Shown: positions 1 through 8,911, counted from the stretch's first letter. The stretch: DNA of 64,000 nt from Gilvimarinus algae (GCF_030518215.1 NZ_JAULRT010000060.1:124001-188000), one strand, 5' to 3'. The notes: generated by a model from the letters alone, not told the origin. Made by a program: numbers and translations.

Positions 1-198
1 GCTCGGCAGCTCGCGGCCGGTGCTTGGGTCGCCGGTAAGTTGGTGGGTGTTGATTTCGGTGCGCAGCTCGAGATCCAGCTGGTTCGGAAGCTCGGACGAA
101 GATGTGGAATCACTGCCGCCGCAGCCGGTAAGACCGACGGCAAGCAATAGCCCCCACACCAGGCCAATCCTGCCCGGCAGTGCATTAACAATGGTCAC
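1..198 (-). CDS. Partial lipoprotein, N-terminal part only
   Basis: The reading frame runs off the left edge, so only about 66 N-terminal residues are visible. I chose a GTG start at 198, preceded by an AAGAGA-like ribosome site. The peptide has a short hydrophobic stretch (LVWGLLLAVG) ending in a lipobox L-T-G-C, then GGSDSTSSSE, a typical Ser-rich tether after the lipidated cysteine. This predicts an outer-membrane or periplasmic lipoprotein. Residues after the tether (about 45 visible) match no family I recognise. The start codon is uncertain because no ATG is available in frame, but the lipobox fixes the frame well. Confidence 0.6.
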   Translation of the reverse strand, partial: MTIVNALPGRIGLVWGLLLAVGLTGCGGSDSTSSSELPNQLDLELRTEINTHQLTGDPSTGRELPS

Positions 199-345
199 GG
201 TGGTAAGTCTCTTGTTGGTATTGTGTTTTTTAGTATCACTTTGTAACAGGAGAAGTGTGAACAAGGTCACAAAGTGCTTGGCGCGGCATTTTACCAGCGC
301 CTTGTGGCAATACCAGTACCTTTTTAGGGGGTATCTAAATTCGAG

Positions 346-588
346 TTAGGGGGTATCCAGCTTTGAGGCCCAGATGGCCAGCTTGTGTTGAATGGATTTT
401 TGCGAGACTTGTTCTTCGGGCAGAGGTTGAATGAGTTTGTCGTGCACCAGCAGGCGATAGATATAGAGCATCCGATCGGCGGCGGAGTCCGTGGGTTCGA
501 ATTGGGCGGCGCCGCGCTTTTCGGCGTACACCGAGCCGACCTTGAGGGCTTTTTTGACCAGCTCTTTTTCGTTTTCCAGTTTCTTCAC
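346..588 (-). CDS. DUF5062 family protein
   Basis: Small soluble protein of 80 residues. The stretch with YAEKRGAAQFEP, then YRLLVHDKLIQPLPE, matches the DUF5062 family of Vibrio and relatives as I remember it; no function is established. The GTG at 588 gives the family's usual N terminus (KKLENEKEL) and leaves a 17-base gap after the CPBP protease gene, with a GAGAG ribosome site just upstream. A longer ATG frame from 660 would overlap that gene and add 24 residues with no family character, so I prefer the short form. It is probably cotranscribed with the CPBP gene. Confidence 0.75.
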   Translation of the reverse strand: MKKLENEKELVKKALKVGSVYAEKRGAAQFEPTDSAADRMLYIYRLLVHDKLIQPLPEEQVSQKSIQHKLAIWASKLDTP

Positions 589-605
589 GTCGATTGGTCT
601 CTCGG

Positions 606-1208
606 TCAATGGGTCTGTGTGTTGGGTGAGGGCGGTGAGGCCTGTGAAAAGCCGAGCCACTGTGGGCAGCGGCTGACAATCACCAAGGCAATAAAATCAT
701 AGACGCCATGCCAGCTGGCCACCAGTACAAAGCTCTGGGTGGTGTGATAGACAATACCAAAGGCGAGGCCGACCACCAGGGTGACCAGAAAATAAGTCAA
801 AGACAACCAGTGCAGCGCGGCAAACACCAGCGATGCCAGCACAATAGCCACGCTCGGATAACCGAACCCGGCCAGCCAGTTTTGCAGCAGTACGCGAAAT
901 AACAGCTCTTCACCCACCCCGGCGAGCAGGGAGATAAACGCCAGCTGCCAGAGCGAAAGCGGCGTAAAGAGTTGTTGCATCTGGCCAATGTGTGGACGCA
1001 GTCTGGCCCGAAAGCCCGGTAGCCAGCGCACGCTGAGCGCCATGGCACCATAGGTTGCCAGTGCCGCCAGGCAGCCCCAGAGAAGCGCACCGGCTCCGGC
1101 GCTGCCGGGCGGATTAATGACTATAGTGGTAAAGGACAACAGCAGTAGGGCGATCACCGATAAGCCGCCTTCAAACAGGGACATGGTGACAAAGACGCTG
1201 TGTTTCAT
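606..1208 (-). CDS. CPBP-family intramembrane glutamic endopeptidase
   Basis: Predicted inner-membrane protein of 200 residues with about five or six hydrophobic segments. The CPBP/Abi (CAAX protease-like) signature is complete: E100-E101 with R105 (GEELLFR), H133 in FAALHW, and H167 followed by D171 near the C terminus. In the family these residues form the active site of an intramembrane protease, in eukaryotes processing prenylated proteins and in bacteria often linked to bacteriocin immunity or regulated proteolysis. The substrate here is unknown. It is the first gene of a two-gene unit with the DUF5062 gene and diverges from the dehydrogenase at 1323. Confidence 0.85.
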   Translation of the reverse strand: MKHSVFVTMSLFEGGLSVIALLLLSFTTIVINPPGSAGAGALLWGCLAALATYGAMALSVRWLPGFRARLRPHIGQMQQLFTPLSLWQLAFISLLAGVGEELLFRVLLQNWLAGFGYPSVAIVLASLVFAALHWLSLTYFLVTLVVGLAFGIVYHTTQSFVLVASWHGVYDFIALVIVSRCPQWLGFSQASPPSPNTQTH

Positions 1209-1322
1209 GGCGCGAGTTTAGCAGCAAGAGCGCTCGAGCGTGAACGGGCCGACAGTTTCGGGCGCCTGGGCAGAGTAGCCTGTCATCAGGATATTTGTGG
1301 CAACTGGCCTTGGGAGACGATT

Positions 1323-3839
1323 ATGCGCGTATTCATGCTGGTGGGAATTCTGGCTCTGCTGACCGCTTGCGGTGGTTCGGGGGGTGGCTCGGGCAATGAT
1401 GCCTCGTCTTCAAGCGCCGCTGACAGCTCCGGCAATCAGGCGTCCACCTCTTCATCCAGTGTATCCAGCCAGAGCAGTTCATCGTCTTCGAGCCTGTCCA
1501 GCCAGTCGTCTGTGTCTAGCAGTGTATCGTCCAGCGCGTCCTCATCCAGTGTGTCGTCGAGTGTCTCAAGTTCATCGAGTGTGGTATCGAGTGCGTCGTC
1601 GAGTGTTTCGTCCACATCTTCAAGTAGTGTCTCCAGTGTGTCGTCTTCAAGCAGCGAGAGCAGTAGCTCCAGCAGCTCCCAGAGCAGTTCGAGCAGTCAA
1701 TCCAGTGAGCCCCCGCAAGCGGGTCTGGATGTCCGGCCCAGCAACAGCAGCTGCCTGGCTGGTGAGTCGCCCCAGCCGGTCACCGGGGTGGCGCTTGAGC
1801 GTGCCTACCCGAATCTGAGTTTCAGTGAGCCGGTGGCGATGGAGTACCCGCCCGGCGACAACAGTGTCTGGTATCTGGCCGAGCAGAGTGGGCGCATTTA
1901 CCGGTTTGCCAACAATGAATCGGTCACTAGCCGTGAGCTGTTTGCCGATTTGCGCGGGCGCGTGAATGACAGTGCCAACGAGGCGGGTTTTTTGAGTTTT
2001 GCTTTTCATCCCAACTACGCTGGCAACGGTGAGGTCTATGCGTTTTACCAAGCCTCAGAGCCCGGCGGTGGTTGCTGCGACTCGGTACTGTCGCGCTTTA
2101 CCCGCGACGCCGGTACCGGATTGTTGGATGAAGACTCCGAAGAAATACTGATCCGCTACACCGCCCCGTACACCTCCAAAAACCATTTTGGCGGTCGGCT
2201 GGGCTTTGGCGCCGATGGCTATTTGTATTTGAGTATCGGCGACGGGGGCTCGGCGGGCGATCCGGATAATCGCGCGCAGAACACGGCCAACCTTTGGGGC
2301 AGCATGATTCGCATTGACGTGGACGGCGCCTCTCCCTACGCCATTCCCGCAGACAATCCCTACGCCGATCAAGCCGGCTTTTTGTGCAATACCGACGAGC
2401 AAATGCTGCAAAAGCAGGGCGCGGGTGGCAACTGCCCCGAGCTTTATGCCTGGGGGCTGCGCAACCCCTGGCGCTGGTCGTTTGACCGCGCTACCGGTGA
2501 TCTGTGGCTGGCCGATGTGGGCCAGGGCAGCTGGGAGGAGGTGAACATTATTTCCCGCGGTGGCAATTACGGCTGGCGCATACGCGAAGGCGCGCATTGT
2601 TATAACCCCTCCAGCGGTTGCCAGACGGCGGGCCTGATCGACCCTGTGGCCGAAGTGCCCCAGCCCGATTTTCAATCCATCACCGGTGGCTATCGTTACC
2701 GCGGCAGCGCCATTGCCTCACTCAGTGGTCGCTATGTGTTTGGCGATTACGTCACCCGGCCGCTCTACGCGCTGACCCGCAGCGGTGGCAGTTGGCGCAG
2801 TGAGGTGCTGATTGAAGACACCGGCCAAAACATTGCCTCATTCGCCGAAGACGAAGATGGCGAGCTCTATATCTTGAGTTTTGGCGGCGGTATTTATCGC
2901 TTGGTCGAGGGGGGTGAAACCGGTGAACAAATCAATGCCCCCGAAACGCTCTTGTCGGCTACCGGCTGCGTAAACCCTACCAACCCGCGCCAGGCGGTAT
3001 CGGGTTTGATTCCCTATCAGGTGCAGGCGCCGTTTTGGTCCGATGGCGCCTACAAGCGCCGCTGGCTGGCACTGCCCAATGGTCGCCGCATGAGCGTCGC
3101 CAGCGGCCAGGACTGGCAGGTGCCGGCCGGCAGTGTGCTGATGAAACACTTCTATTTGGGCGGTGAGCTGATTGAAACACGCCTGCTAAAACACCACACT
3201 GACGGCCAGTGGGCGGGTTACACCTACGCCTGGAACGATACCGGCACCGATGCTGAACTGGTCGAGGGCGGCCTGGTGAGCGAGCGCCAGGGCCAGAACT
3301 GGATCTACCCCAGTGGCGCCGAGTGTATGCAGTGCCACACCGAGGCGGCGGGCTGGTCGCTCGGCTTGGAAACGGCGCAGTTAAATGGCGAGTTTACCTA
3401 CCCGTCCACTGGGCGCAGCGCCAATCAGGTGTTCACGTTAAAAGACATCGGTGCTCTCACCGGTTCCACTAACGCCAGCGCGCTCGCCTATCCGCAAGAT
3501 AGCAGCGCCGGGCTGGATGAGCGGGCGCGGGCCTACTTGCACACGAACTGCGCCCAGTGCCACCGCCCCGGCGGCGGCACCAACGTGAATATGGATTTGC
3601 GCTGGCAAACCGATTTGGGTGACACCCGCCTATGCAATGTGCCGCCGCAAAACGGCACTATGGGTATAGATGGTGCCATGCGCCTGCTGCCCGGCAACAG
3701 CGATCACTCGGTACTGGTGTTGCGCATGGCGCTGCGCGATCACGCTGAGCAAATGCCTCCGGTGGGGAGCAATCAGGTGGATACCGAAGGCGAAGCGCTG
3801 TTGCGCGAGTGGATTGATCAGTTGCCCGGCTGCAATTGA
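1323..3839 (+). CDS. Sugar-dehydrogenase-like beta-propeller lipoprotein with C-terminal dihaem region
   Basis: 838-residue exported lipoprotein. The ATG at 1323 follows GGGAGA and gives a signal peptide ending in L-L-T-A-C (lipidated Cys16). Residues 28-128 are a poly-serine linker. About 135-540 form a glucose/sorbosone-dehydrogenase (HHIP-like) propeller, with GGRLGFGADG, SIGDGG and YAWGLRNPWRW. The C-terminal third has two CxxCH haem-c motifs, CMQCH and CAQCH, and resembles the conserved dihaem module often found downstream of such propellers (TIGR03806, HNE_0200 type, from memory). It likely oxidises a sugar or sugar-like substrate at the outer membrane and passes electrons through the haems. 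The substrate and PQQ dependence cannot be read here. An upstream in-frame ATG at 1200 lies inside the divergent CPBP gene and is unlikely. Confidence 0.85.
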   Translation: MRVFMLVGILALLTACGGSGGGSGNDASSSSAADSSGNQASTSSSSVSSQSSSSSSSLSSQSSVSSSVSSSASSSSVSSSVSSSSSVVSSASSSVSSTSSSSVSSVSSSSSESSSSSSSQSSSSSQSSEPPQAGLDVRPSNSSCLAGESPQPVTGVALERAYPNLSFSEPVAMEYPPGDNSVWYLAEQSGRIYRFANNESVTSRELFADLRGRVNDSANEAGFLSFAFHPNYAGNGEVYAFYQASEPGGGCCDSVLSRFTRDAGTGLLDEDSEEILIRYTAPYTSKNHFGGRLGFGADGYLYLSIGDGGSAGDPDNRAQNTANLWGSMIRIDVDGASPYAIPADNPYADQAGFLCNTDEQMLQKQGAGGNCPELYAWGLRNPWRWSFDRATGDLWLADVGQGSWEEVNIISRGGNYGWRIREGAHCYNPSSGCQTAGLIDPVAEVPQPDFQSITGGYRYRGSAIASLSGRYVFGDYVTRPLYALTRSGGSWRSEVLIEDTGQNIASFAEDEDGELYILSFGGGIYRLVEGGETGEQINAPETLLSATGCVNPTNPRQAVSGLIPYQVQAPFWSDGAYKRRWLALPNGRRMSVASGQDWQVPAGSVLMKHFYLGGELIETRLLKHHTDGQWAGYTYAWNDTGTDAELVEGGLVSERQGQNWIYPSGAECMQCHTEAAGWSLGLETAQLNGEFTYPSTGRSANQVFTLKDIGALTGSTNASALAYPQDSSAGLDERARAYLHTNCAQCHRPGGGTNVNMDLRWQTDLGDTRLCNVPPQNGTMGIDGAMRLLPGNSDHSVLVLRMALRDHAEQMPPVGSNQVDTEGEALLREWIDQLPGCN
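1404..1706 (+). repeat. Poly-serine linker (low-complexity coding repeat)
   Basis: About 100 codons encode mostly serine with scattered Val, Gln, Thr and Ala, in loosely repeated units such as SSSVSS and SSQSS. Codon choice alternates between AGC/AGT and TCN, so the DNA is imperfectly repetitive. It separates the lipid anchor from the propeller. Such linkers are common in secreted enzymes of Cellvibrio and Saccharophagus relatives. Confidence 0.9.
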
Positions 3840-3867
3840 GCGGTAGAGTTGCAGGCCTCCAGGCCGA

Positions 3868-4398
3868 CTAAGGTGAACACTCTGCCAGAAACGCCTGGCA
3901 CTGCGTTGGGCTGCGTAAGCGCACACAACGCAGGTGTGCGTATTGCGGGTTTTGTATCAGCGCGCGGTAGCGCTTTTTATTCACCCGGTAGGTTTTCAGC
4001 GTCCAAAGCAAAATAGAGTCGCGCGAAAAGAGCATACGCAGATTCTCGCGGTTGCCGCTGCCGGACCAGAGTTCGCGTTGATCTCTCACGCGTAAGACCG
4101 CGCGCTTGACGGCCTGCCACATGGTGCGGGCAAAGCCAAAATCCACCCAGATAATCGTGTCGACGTCCTTCCATTTAATCGCTGTGGTGCGGCTATAGTT
4201 ACCATCCAGCACCCAGGTGTCACAATCGAGTGCTTCGGCGAGCTTGGCAAAAAATTCGTCGTCAGTGCTTTGGGTCCAGCCGGGCTTCCAAAAGAGCGCG
4301 TCCATTTCAATGCAGGGGACGTTCAGGCGCTGCGCCAGGGCGCGAGAGAAAGTGGTTTTCCCCGAGCCACTGGTGCCGACGACGTTTATTTTTTTCAT
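3868..4398 (-). CDS. P-loop nucleoside/adenylate kinase-like protein
   Basis: 176 residues. The Walker A motif is GTSGSGKTTF at the N terminus (residues 8-17), followed by a substrate-side stretch C-I-E-M-D-A-L-F-W and a conserved DGNY. This pattern is that of the AAA_17/AAA_18 adenylate-kinase-like proteins sometimes annotated as topology modulation protein or FlaR-like. ATP-dependent phosphotransfer on an unknown small molecule is the family expectation. It converges with the dehydrogenase gene upstream and diverges from the esterase at 4576. No partner gene is evident. Confidence 0.7.
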   Translation of the reverse strand: MKKINVVGTSGSGKTTFSRALAQRLNVPCIEMDALFWKPGWTQSTDDEFFAKLAEALDCDTWVLDGNYSRTTAIKWKDVDTIIWVDFGFARTMWQAVKRAVLRVRDQRELWSGSGNRENLRMLFSRDSILLWTLKTYRVNKKRYRALIQNPQYAHLRCVRLRSPTQCQAFLAECSP

Positions 4399-4575
4399 GG
4401 TGGGCTCCCTGTCGCCAGCGCTATGAATTTGCGCTGTGATATTCGCACTGTGGTATTTTAGTGCCGCAGTATAAAAGGGTTGTGTGCATCTCGCGACTGC
4501 GGGATAACGCAGCGGATGCCTGCAAGCTCAACCTGCCCACCAAAACCACACACAATAAAAACAGGAGCCCAAGCC

Positions 4576-5508
4576 ATGAACCACCGTTTTATTTACCCAT
4601 TATGGATACTCGCGAGCGCGTTGATGTTGACCGGAGCCAGTTTTACTCACGCGACTACGGCCGAGCGCCAGACAATACCGCTTTACGATGGAGCCATACC
4701 CGGCTCGGTGGCGAGCGAGGATCTGGAAAAAGTTCGCGACCCCAGTCACCCCGATACGTTTTTACAGCGCGTCACCTACCCAACGCTCACACTCTTTTTG
4801 CCCGCGAAAGACAAGGCCACTGGCACAGGCGTGGTGATTTTACCCGGCGGCGGCTACCGGGGCGTGTCCGTCGTGAAAGAGGGCTATCAGGTCGCCGAGC
4901 GCTTTAATGAGCAGGGCATTGCCGCCTTTGTTGTTAAATACCGCGACCCATTGGACGCCAACATGGCCGACAAGAAAGTCGGCCCGCTGCAGGACGCACA
5001 ACAGGCATTGGTGCTGGTCAGAAACAAGGCCGCCGAGTGGGGGATTGACCCGGCCAAAGTGGGCATCATGGGCTTCTCTGCCGGTGGGCACCTGGCCTCT
5101 TCGGTGGCGGTGCATTTTAACGACCCGGTACTCAGTGATTGGACGGCCGCTCAGGTAAGGCCGGACTTTCAGATACTCGTTTACCCGGTTATCAGCTTTG
5201 ATGACAGCATTGCACACACGGGCTCGCGCACGAATTTGCTCGGCGAGCCAGCCGAGCCCCAGTGGCAAGCCTACTTTTCCAATGAAACACAAGTGACGGC
5301 GCAGACACCGCCGGCGTTTTTAATCCACGCCAGCGACGACACCGCGGTGGTGGTGGAAAACTCCCTGCGCTACTACGAGGCCTTGCGCGCGAAAGACGTC
5401 AGCGCTGGTATGGTGATTCTCCCAAGCGGCGGCCACGGTTTTGGTATGCGCAACCCCATGGATTGGTTTGCGGTGATGAGCGAGTGGCTGGCGGTGGAGG
5501 GGTTTTAA
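4576..5508 (+). CDS. Secreted alpha/beta-hydrolase esterase (BD-FAE / acetyl-xylan-esterase-like)
   Basis: 310 residues. The ATG at 4576 lies behind AGGAG and gives a signal peptide (hydrophobic residues about 8-22). A frame extending further upstream lacks signal character. Oxyanion-hole motif LPGGGY is at about 89-94, the nucleophile elbow G-F-S-A-G has Ser168, an Asp in HASDDTAV and a His in SGGHGFG complete the triad. This resembles lipase/esterases that remove acetyl or acyl groups from plant polysaccharide fragments, which fits the pectate lyase and DUF1080 genes elsewhere in the window. The exact substrate is inferred, not shown. A perfect 11-bp hairpin at 5695 may end the transcript. 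Confidence 0.8.
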   Translation: MNHRFIYPLWILASALMLTGASFTHATTAERQTIPLYDGAIPGSVASEDLEKVRDPSHPDTFLQRVTYPTLTLFLPAKDKATGTGVVILPGGGYRGVSVVKEGYQVAERFNEQGIAAFVVKYRDPLDANMADKKVGPLQDAQQALVLVRNKAAEWGIDPAKVGIMGFSAGGHLASSVAVHFNDPVLSDWTAAQVRPDFQILVYPVISFDDSIAHTGSRTNLLGEPAEPQWQAYFSNETQVTAQTPPAFLIHASDDTAVVVENSLRYYEALRAKDVSAGMVILPSGGHGFGMRNPMDWFAVMSEWLAVEGF

Positions 5509-5694
5509 AGATCTACCCTGGCATCTAGCTTCTGCCAATTGAGAGGTTTTGGCTCTTTTGCGGACTAATCTGCCGTTGCCCTCTAGCTTGCCAACCAACA
5601 GCCCAGCCAATGTAGCTTCGTTCTATGGCAAAAGCGGAGTCTACGTCCGACAATTTTTCTTTTAAAAATCAATCTATTACCTCATGCTCTAGTG

Positions 5695-5720
5695 AAGAAG
5701 CGCAGTATTCTGCGCTTCTT
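5695..5720 (+). terminator. Hairpin, probable terminator after the esterase
   Basis: Perfect 11-bp inverted repeat (AAGAAGCGCAG, loop TATT, CTGCGCTTCTT), followed by a mildly T-rich stretch. It lies about 190 bases after the esterase stop and before the TonB receptor, so it may separate the two units. The run of T is weak. Confidence 0.5.
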
Positions 5721-5751
5721 GCTATTGCTACCTAACTGCCAATTTTGTAAT

Positions 5752-5770
5752 AATAATGATAATAATTCGT
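5752..5770 (+). promoter_or_regulatory. Candidate Fur box upstream of the TonB receptor
   Basis: The core AATGATAAT followed by AATT aligns with the 19-bp Fur consensus at about 14 of 19 positions by eye. It lies 24 bases before the chosen start of the receptor, where repression by ferric-uptake regulator would be effective. Iron regulation is inferred from sequence and from the receptor class. Confidence 0.55.
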
Positions 5771-5794
5771 AATTGCATTTGCTGGGGGGGTGGT

Positions 5795-7963
5795 ATGAAA
5801 TTCACGCGCAAGTATGGAGCGGGTGCTTTGGTGTTGGCTGGATTGGTTGGTAGTGGCGGTGCCGCTGCCGACTTGCAAGAAGCGGATTCCAGTAAAGAGG
5901 TTGCAGCGAATAAGGCGGGTTATGAAGAGATTTTTGTCGAGGGGCGTAACGCCAAGCGTGGCACGACTCTCGGCCCTTGGTCTGGTCGCAGCTTACAGGA
6001 TACGCCTTACTCCATCAGCGTGGTGCCCGAAGAGCTGATTGAGAACCTCCAGGCGAGTGTTGCGGATCAGGTGTTCAAGTTTAATCCGGTCACTCAGTTC
6101 CACTGGCCGCAAACACAAAACGATAATCCCTACGTGTTTTTGCGTGGCTTCCAGACAACCACCTTCGCTCGTAACGGTATTACCCGGCAGAAATGGAACT
6201 ACGCCCACGGCACCACTATGGAAGAAACGGCCAGGGTGGAAGTGCTGACGGGTTTGTCCGGTTTTCTGTACGGTGGTGGTAATGTCGGCGGCATGGTCAA
6301 CTTTGTGACCAAGCGGCCTACGGAAGAACGGCTCAACTCCATTACCCTGGGCAATACCGGCGGTGAAAACCTGCTCGCCCACGGCGACTTTGGTGGACAG
6401 TTTGATCGCGCAGGGAAGTTTGGCTATCGCGTTAATGTGGTGGCGCAAGACGGTGAAACGCCCATTGAAAACCTCAATCACGAGCGCCAGTTTATCAGCG
6501 GCTTTTTTGACTGGCAGGTGACGGACAAATTGGTGCTGGAGTTGGACTTGTCCCGGAGGGAGTACTTTCTTGAGGGACGCAACGCGTACTGGTACATGGC
6601 CGATGGTGTTGCAAGGCCCGATGCCGATGAACTGGATACTTCCGTTAGCTGGGGGCAGCGCTGGACCAATCAGGACATTGACTCAGAGCGTGTGGGTGTC
6701 AACGCCTACTGGGAAATTACCGAGGGCATTAACTTTCGCGCTGGTTTCCTTGATGAGTACAATGAGCGCCGCGGTGCTCATGCGTCAAATACCATCCAGG
6801 CTGACAATACCTATAACCAAGAAATTTACAATAGCGAAAACGCGCCGCAAACTATCTATGGTGAAGGTTACTTTGCCTTCCTGGACTTCGCTTTTAATAC
6901 AGGCGCGATTGGGCACAACCTGACGCTCGGCTATCAGCTGAGCAAGAGCATCTGGGATCTTTACCCCGATGGCAACACCAATACGGCCGGCAACCCAGCA
7001 TTTGAGGGGCTCTCCCTGGATGGTCCCACCTACATTGAAGAGCCTGAGTGGGGCAGCCATGGTACTCAACCCGTTTACCAAGCCTATGACCAGAGAACGG
7101 AGACGATTTCACTGGGCGATGATATTAGCCTCAACGAGCAATGGTCGCTCTTGGTTGGTATCAGCGACAGCCGTATTTACTACAAAAATTTCAATGCACA
7201 GGGCGAAGAAACAGCCAACTATGATGACAGTGAACTCACGCCTACCCTGTCTCTGGTTTACAAGCCCAAGGCGAATATCACCAGCTACTTCAGTTACATC
7301 GAAAGTTTGGAGCAAGGCGGTGTGGCCAGTGAAAACTACGGTGAGCGACTGGTGATCAACGCCAACGAGGTCATGTCACCGCTGGTAAGTGACCAACTCG
7401 AACTGGGCCTAAAAGCAACGCTGGGGCAAACCCTGTTAACGGCCGCTGTGTTTGAAATTGATAAACCGCTGGAATACTACGAAGTGATTGACGAGACCAG
7501 CGCCGAATTTGTTCAGGCCGGCCGCCAAGTTCATTCCGGTATAGAGCTGACCGCTACCGGTGAGCTGATGTCAGGCTTGACTGTGGTTGGTGGTATTACC
7601 CTTTTGGATGCGAGGGTAGAGAAAAACGAGCAAAATCCCGAGCTCGAAGGGAAAACACCCCGAGGTGTTTCTGAGCAAATGTACAAGCTCTATTTGGAGT
7701 ACGATATTACCGGTGTGCCCGGCCTTACGGTGAACGGCGGTGCCAGCTATACCGGTGATTTCTATGGCGATAATGAAAACACCGACCGCATAGATGGTTA
7801 CGCGTTGCTGGATCTGGGCGCTCGCTATGAAATGTCTCTTGCGAAAAAGCCGCTAACCTTGAGGCTCAACATCAATAATCTCACCGATAATCATTACTGG
7901 GCCAACCAGTATTTCCTTGGCGACCCAGGGGCAATAGTTTTTTCGGCAAACGTCAAACTGTAG
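5795..7963 (+). CDS. TonB-dependent siderophore receptor
   Basis: 722 residues with a signal peptide (ALVLAGLVGSGGAAA). The plug domain starts near residue 50 with SLQDTPYSISVVP and contains LRGF and a variant of the conserved RVEVLTG/L-YG-GN-GGMVNFVTKRP block, which is diagnostic of ferrichrome/ferric-siderophore receptors (TIGR01783 type). The 22-stranded barrel ends in SANVKL, an expected terminal aromatic-poor but barrel-like end. The ATG at 5795 is preferred over an upstream ATG at 5756, which would place non-signal residues first and lie within the Fur-like box. It should import a hydroxamate or similar iron chelate with energy from TonB. No siderophore synthesis genes are nearby, so it may use foreign siderophores. 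Confidence 0.88.
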   Translation: MKFTRKYGAGALVLAGLVGSGGAAADLQEADSSKEVAANKAGYEEIFVEGRNAKRGTTLGPWSGRSLQDTPYSISVVPEELIENLQASVADQVFKFNPVTQFHWPQTQNDNPYVFLRGFQTTTFARNGITRQKWNYAHGTTMEETARVEVLTGLSGFLYGGGNVGGMVNFVTKRPTEERLNSITLGNTGGENLLAHGDFGGQFDRAGKFGYRVNVVAQDGETPIENLNHERQFISGFFDWQVTDKLVLELDLSRREYFLEGRNAYWYMADGVARPDADELDTSVSWGQRWTNQDIDSERVGVNAYWEITEGINFRAGFLDEYNERRGAHASNTIQADNTYNQEIYNSENAPQTIYGEGYFAFLDFAFNTGAIGHNLTLGYQLSKSIWDLYPDGNTNTAGNPAFEGLSLDGPTYIEEPEWGSHGTQPVYQAYDQRTETISLGDDISLNEQWSLLVGISDSRIYYKNFNAQGEETANYDDSELTPTLSLVYKPKANITSYFSYIESLEQGGVASENYGERLVINANEVMSPLVSDQLELGLKATLGQTLLTAAVFEIDKPLEYYEVIDETSAEFVQAGRQVHSGIELTATGELMSGLTVVGGITLLDARVEKNEQNPELEGKTPRGVSEQMYKLYLEYDITGVPGLTVNGGASYTGDFYGDNENTDRIDGYALLDLGARYEMSLAKKPLTLRLNINNLTDNHYWANQYFLGDPGAIVFSANVKL

Positions 7964-7977
7964 TAAAGAGCGGCCTT

Positions 7978-8003
7978 CGGCGAGTCCTTATCCGGATTCG
8001 CCG
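7978..8003 (+). terminator. Hairpin between convergent genes
   Basis: Arms CGGCGAGTCC and GGATTCGCCG (one G-T pair) around a 6-base loop lie between the receptor stop and the stop of the convergent DUF1080 gene. There is no clear T tract on either strand, so termination is only suggested by position and stem strength. Confidence 0.35.
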
Positions 8004-8017
8004 GAGCTGATCTACTC

Positions 8018-8857
8018 TTAGTGCTGACAGGTTTGTGGATCGTCGGCGACGTAATAGGATTTATAGTTGCTGGCTTTAGGGTCCATACAACCTTTTAAAT
8101 TCAGTAGCTCGACTTTGCGAAATTCAATGGGCGCGCTTTCCGCTTGCAGGGCGATGTAACCTTCGGTGAGCGGCGTGCCGTCATCGAGCTGCATGCCGCT
8201 GTAGCGAATCACTTCTTCACCTTCTACGTAGTGAATGGCCAGCTCGTCGCCGTGCACTTCCACTTCGGCCTCGACCCACTGATCACCGTGATAGGTCTTG
8301 CTGGTGGATTCAATAATATGGTCGGTGCGAAACTCGCCCTGGTAGAGCGCGTGCGAACCCGGTGTGACTAAATTCGAGGTGTGGCGCTCTTCCGAGCCGT
8401 TGCCGCCGAGCAGTTGCACTTCCATGCACGCGGGGTAGCCTTGCTCCAGTGCCATGCTCTGGGGCGACTGGGCGTGGTACATGATGCCGTTATTGCGCCA
8501 GGCCCAGTCGGGCGCGCCTTTGGCCTGCTCGCCGACAAAGCGATACTCCACTTTGACGCGGTAATGGGAGAAGGGTTGGTTGTAAAAAATATGGCCGTTG
8601 CGCCCCTTAAACTCATCGTACTGGTCGTAGTTGACGATCAGCTTGCCGTCTCTTACCAAAAAGGTGTCTAACGCATTCTCGTTCAGTGGGTAGCCGGCAA
8701 TTTTGATGGTCCAGCCGTCCAGGTTCTCGCCGTTAAAGAGCGTTTGCCACTGCGGGGTGTCTGCTGAGTGTGCGGCTTGGTCTGTGGAGGGATTTTGGCT
8801 ACAGCCAGCGAGGGCGGCGGATAAGGCACAAAAGGCCAGGTGTTTTATCGTGGGCAT
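8018..8857 (-). CDS. DUF1080 (3-keto-disaccharide hydrolase-like) lipoprotein
   Basis: 279 residues with a lipoprotein signal (lipobox A-L-A-G-C). The DUF1080 beta-sandwich follows, marked by LFNGENLDGW, the NNGIMYHAQ block, a conserved ACMEVQLLGG and a terminal EFRKVELLNL. The last 25 residues, GCMDPKASNYKSYY plus D-P-Q-T-C, resemble the Cys-flanked D-P-x-A-x-N-Y tail seen on some surface proteins. DUF1080 proteins bind or hydrolyse carbohydrates; some act as 3-keto-glycoside hydrolases. The exact sugar is not identifiable. It is monocistronic and convergent with the TonB receptor. Confidence 0.8.
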   Translation of the reverse strand: MPTIKHLAFCALSAALAGCSQNPSTDQAAHSADTPQWQTLFNGENLDGWTIKIAGYPLNENALDTFLVRDGKLIVNYDQYDEFKGRNGHIFYNQPFSHYRVKVEYRFVGEQAKGAPDWAWRNNGIMYHAQSPQSMALEQGYPACMEVQLLGGNGSEERHTSNLVTPGSHALYQGEFRTDHIIESTSKTYHGDQWVEAEVEVHGDELAIHYVEGEEVIRYSGMQLDDGTPLTEGYIALQAESAPIEFRKVELLNLKGCMDPKASNYKSYYVADDPQTCQH

Positions 8858-8911
8858 AAATAAAAAGGTTCCAGGCTATCGTTTTTATAGGTAAGCCCGA
8901 TTTTATAAGAT

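Noticed and set aside
487-500. GGGTTCGAATTG resembling a tRNA T-loop
   Set aside because: It lies within the DUF5062 gene and no acceptor or anticodon stems fit.
1200-1322. Upstream extension of the dehydrogenase frame to 1200
   Set aside because: It would overlap the divergent CPBP gene and hide the lipoprotein signal; the ATG at 1323 has a better ribosome site.
1372-1818. Plus-strand frame of 148 codons over the poly-serine linker
   Set aside because: It is a shadow of the repeated Ser codons in another frame, with no family features.
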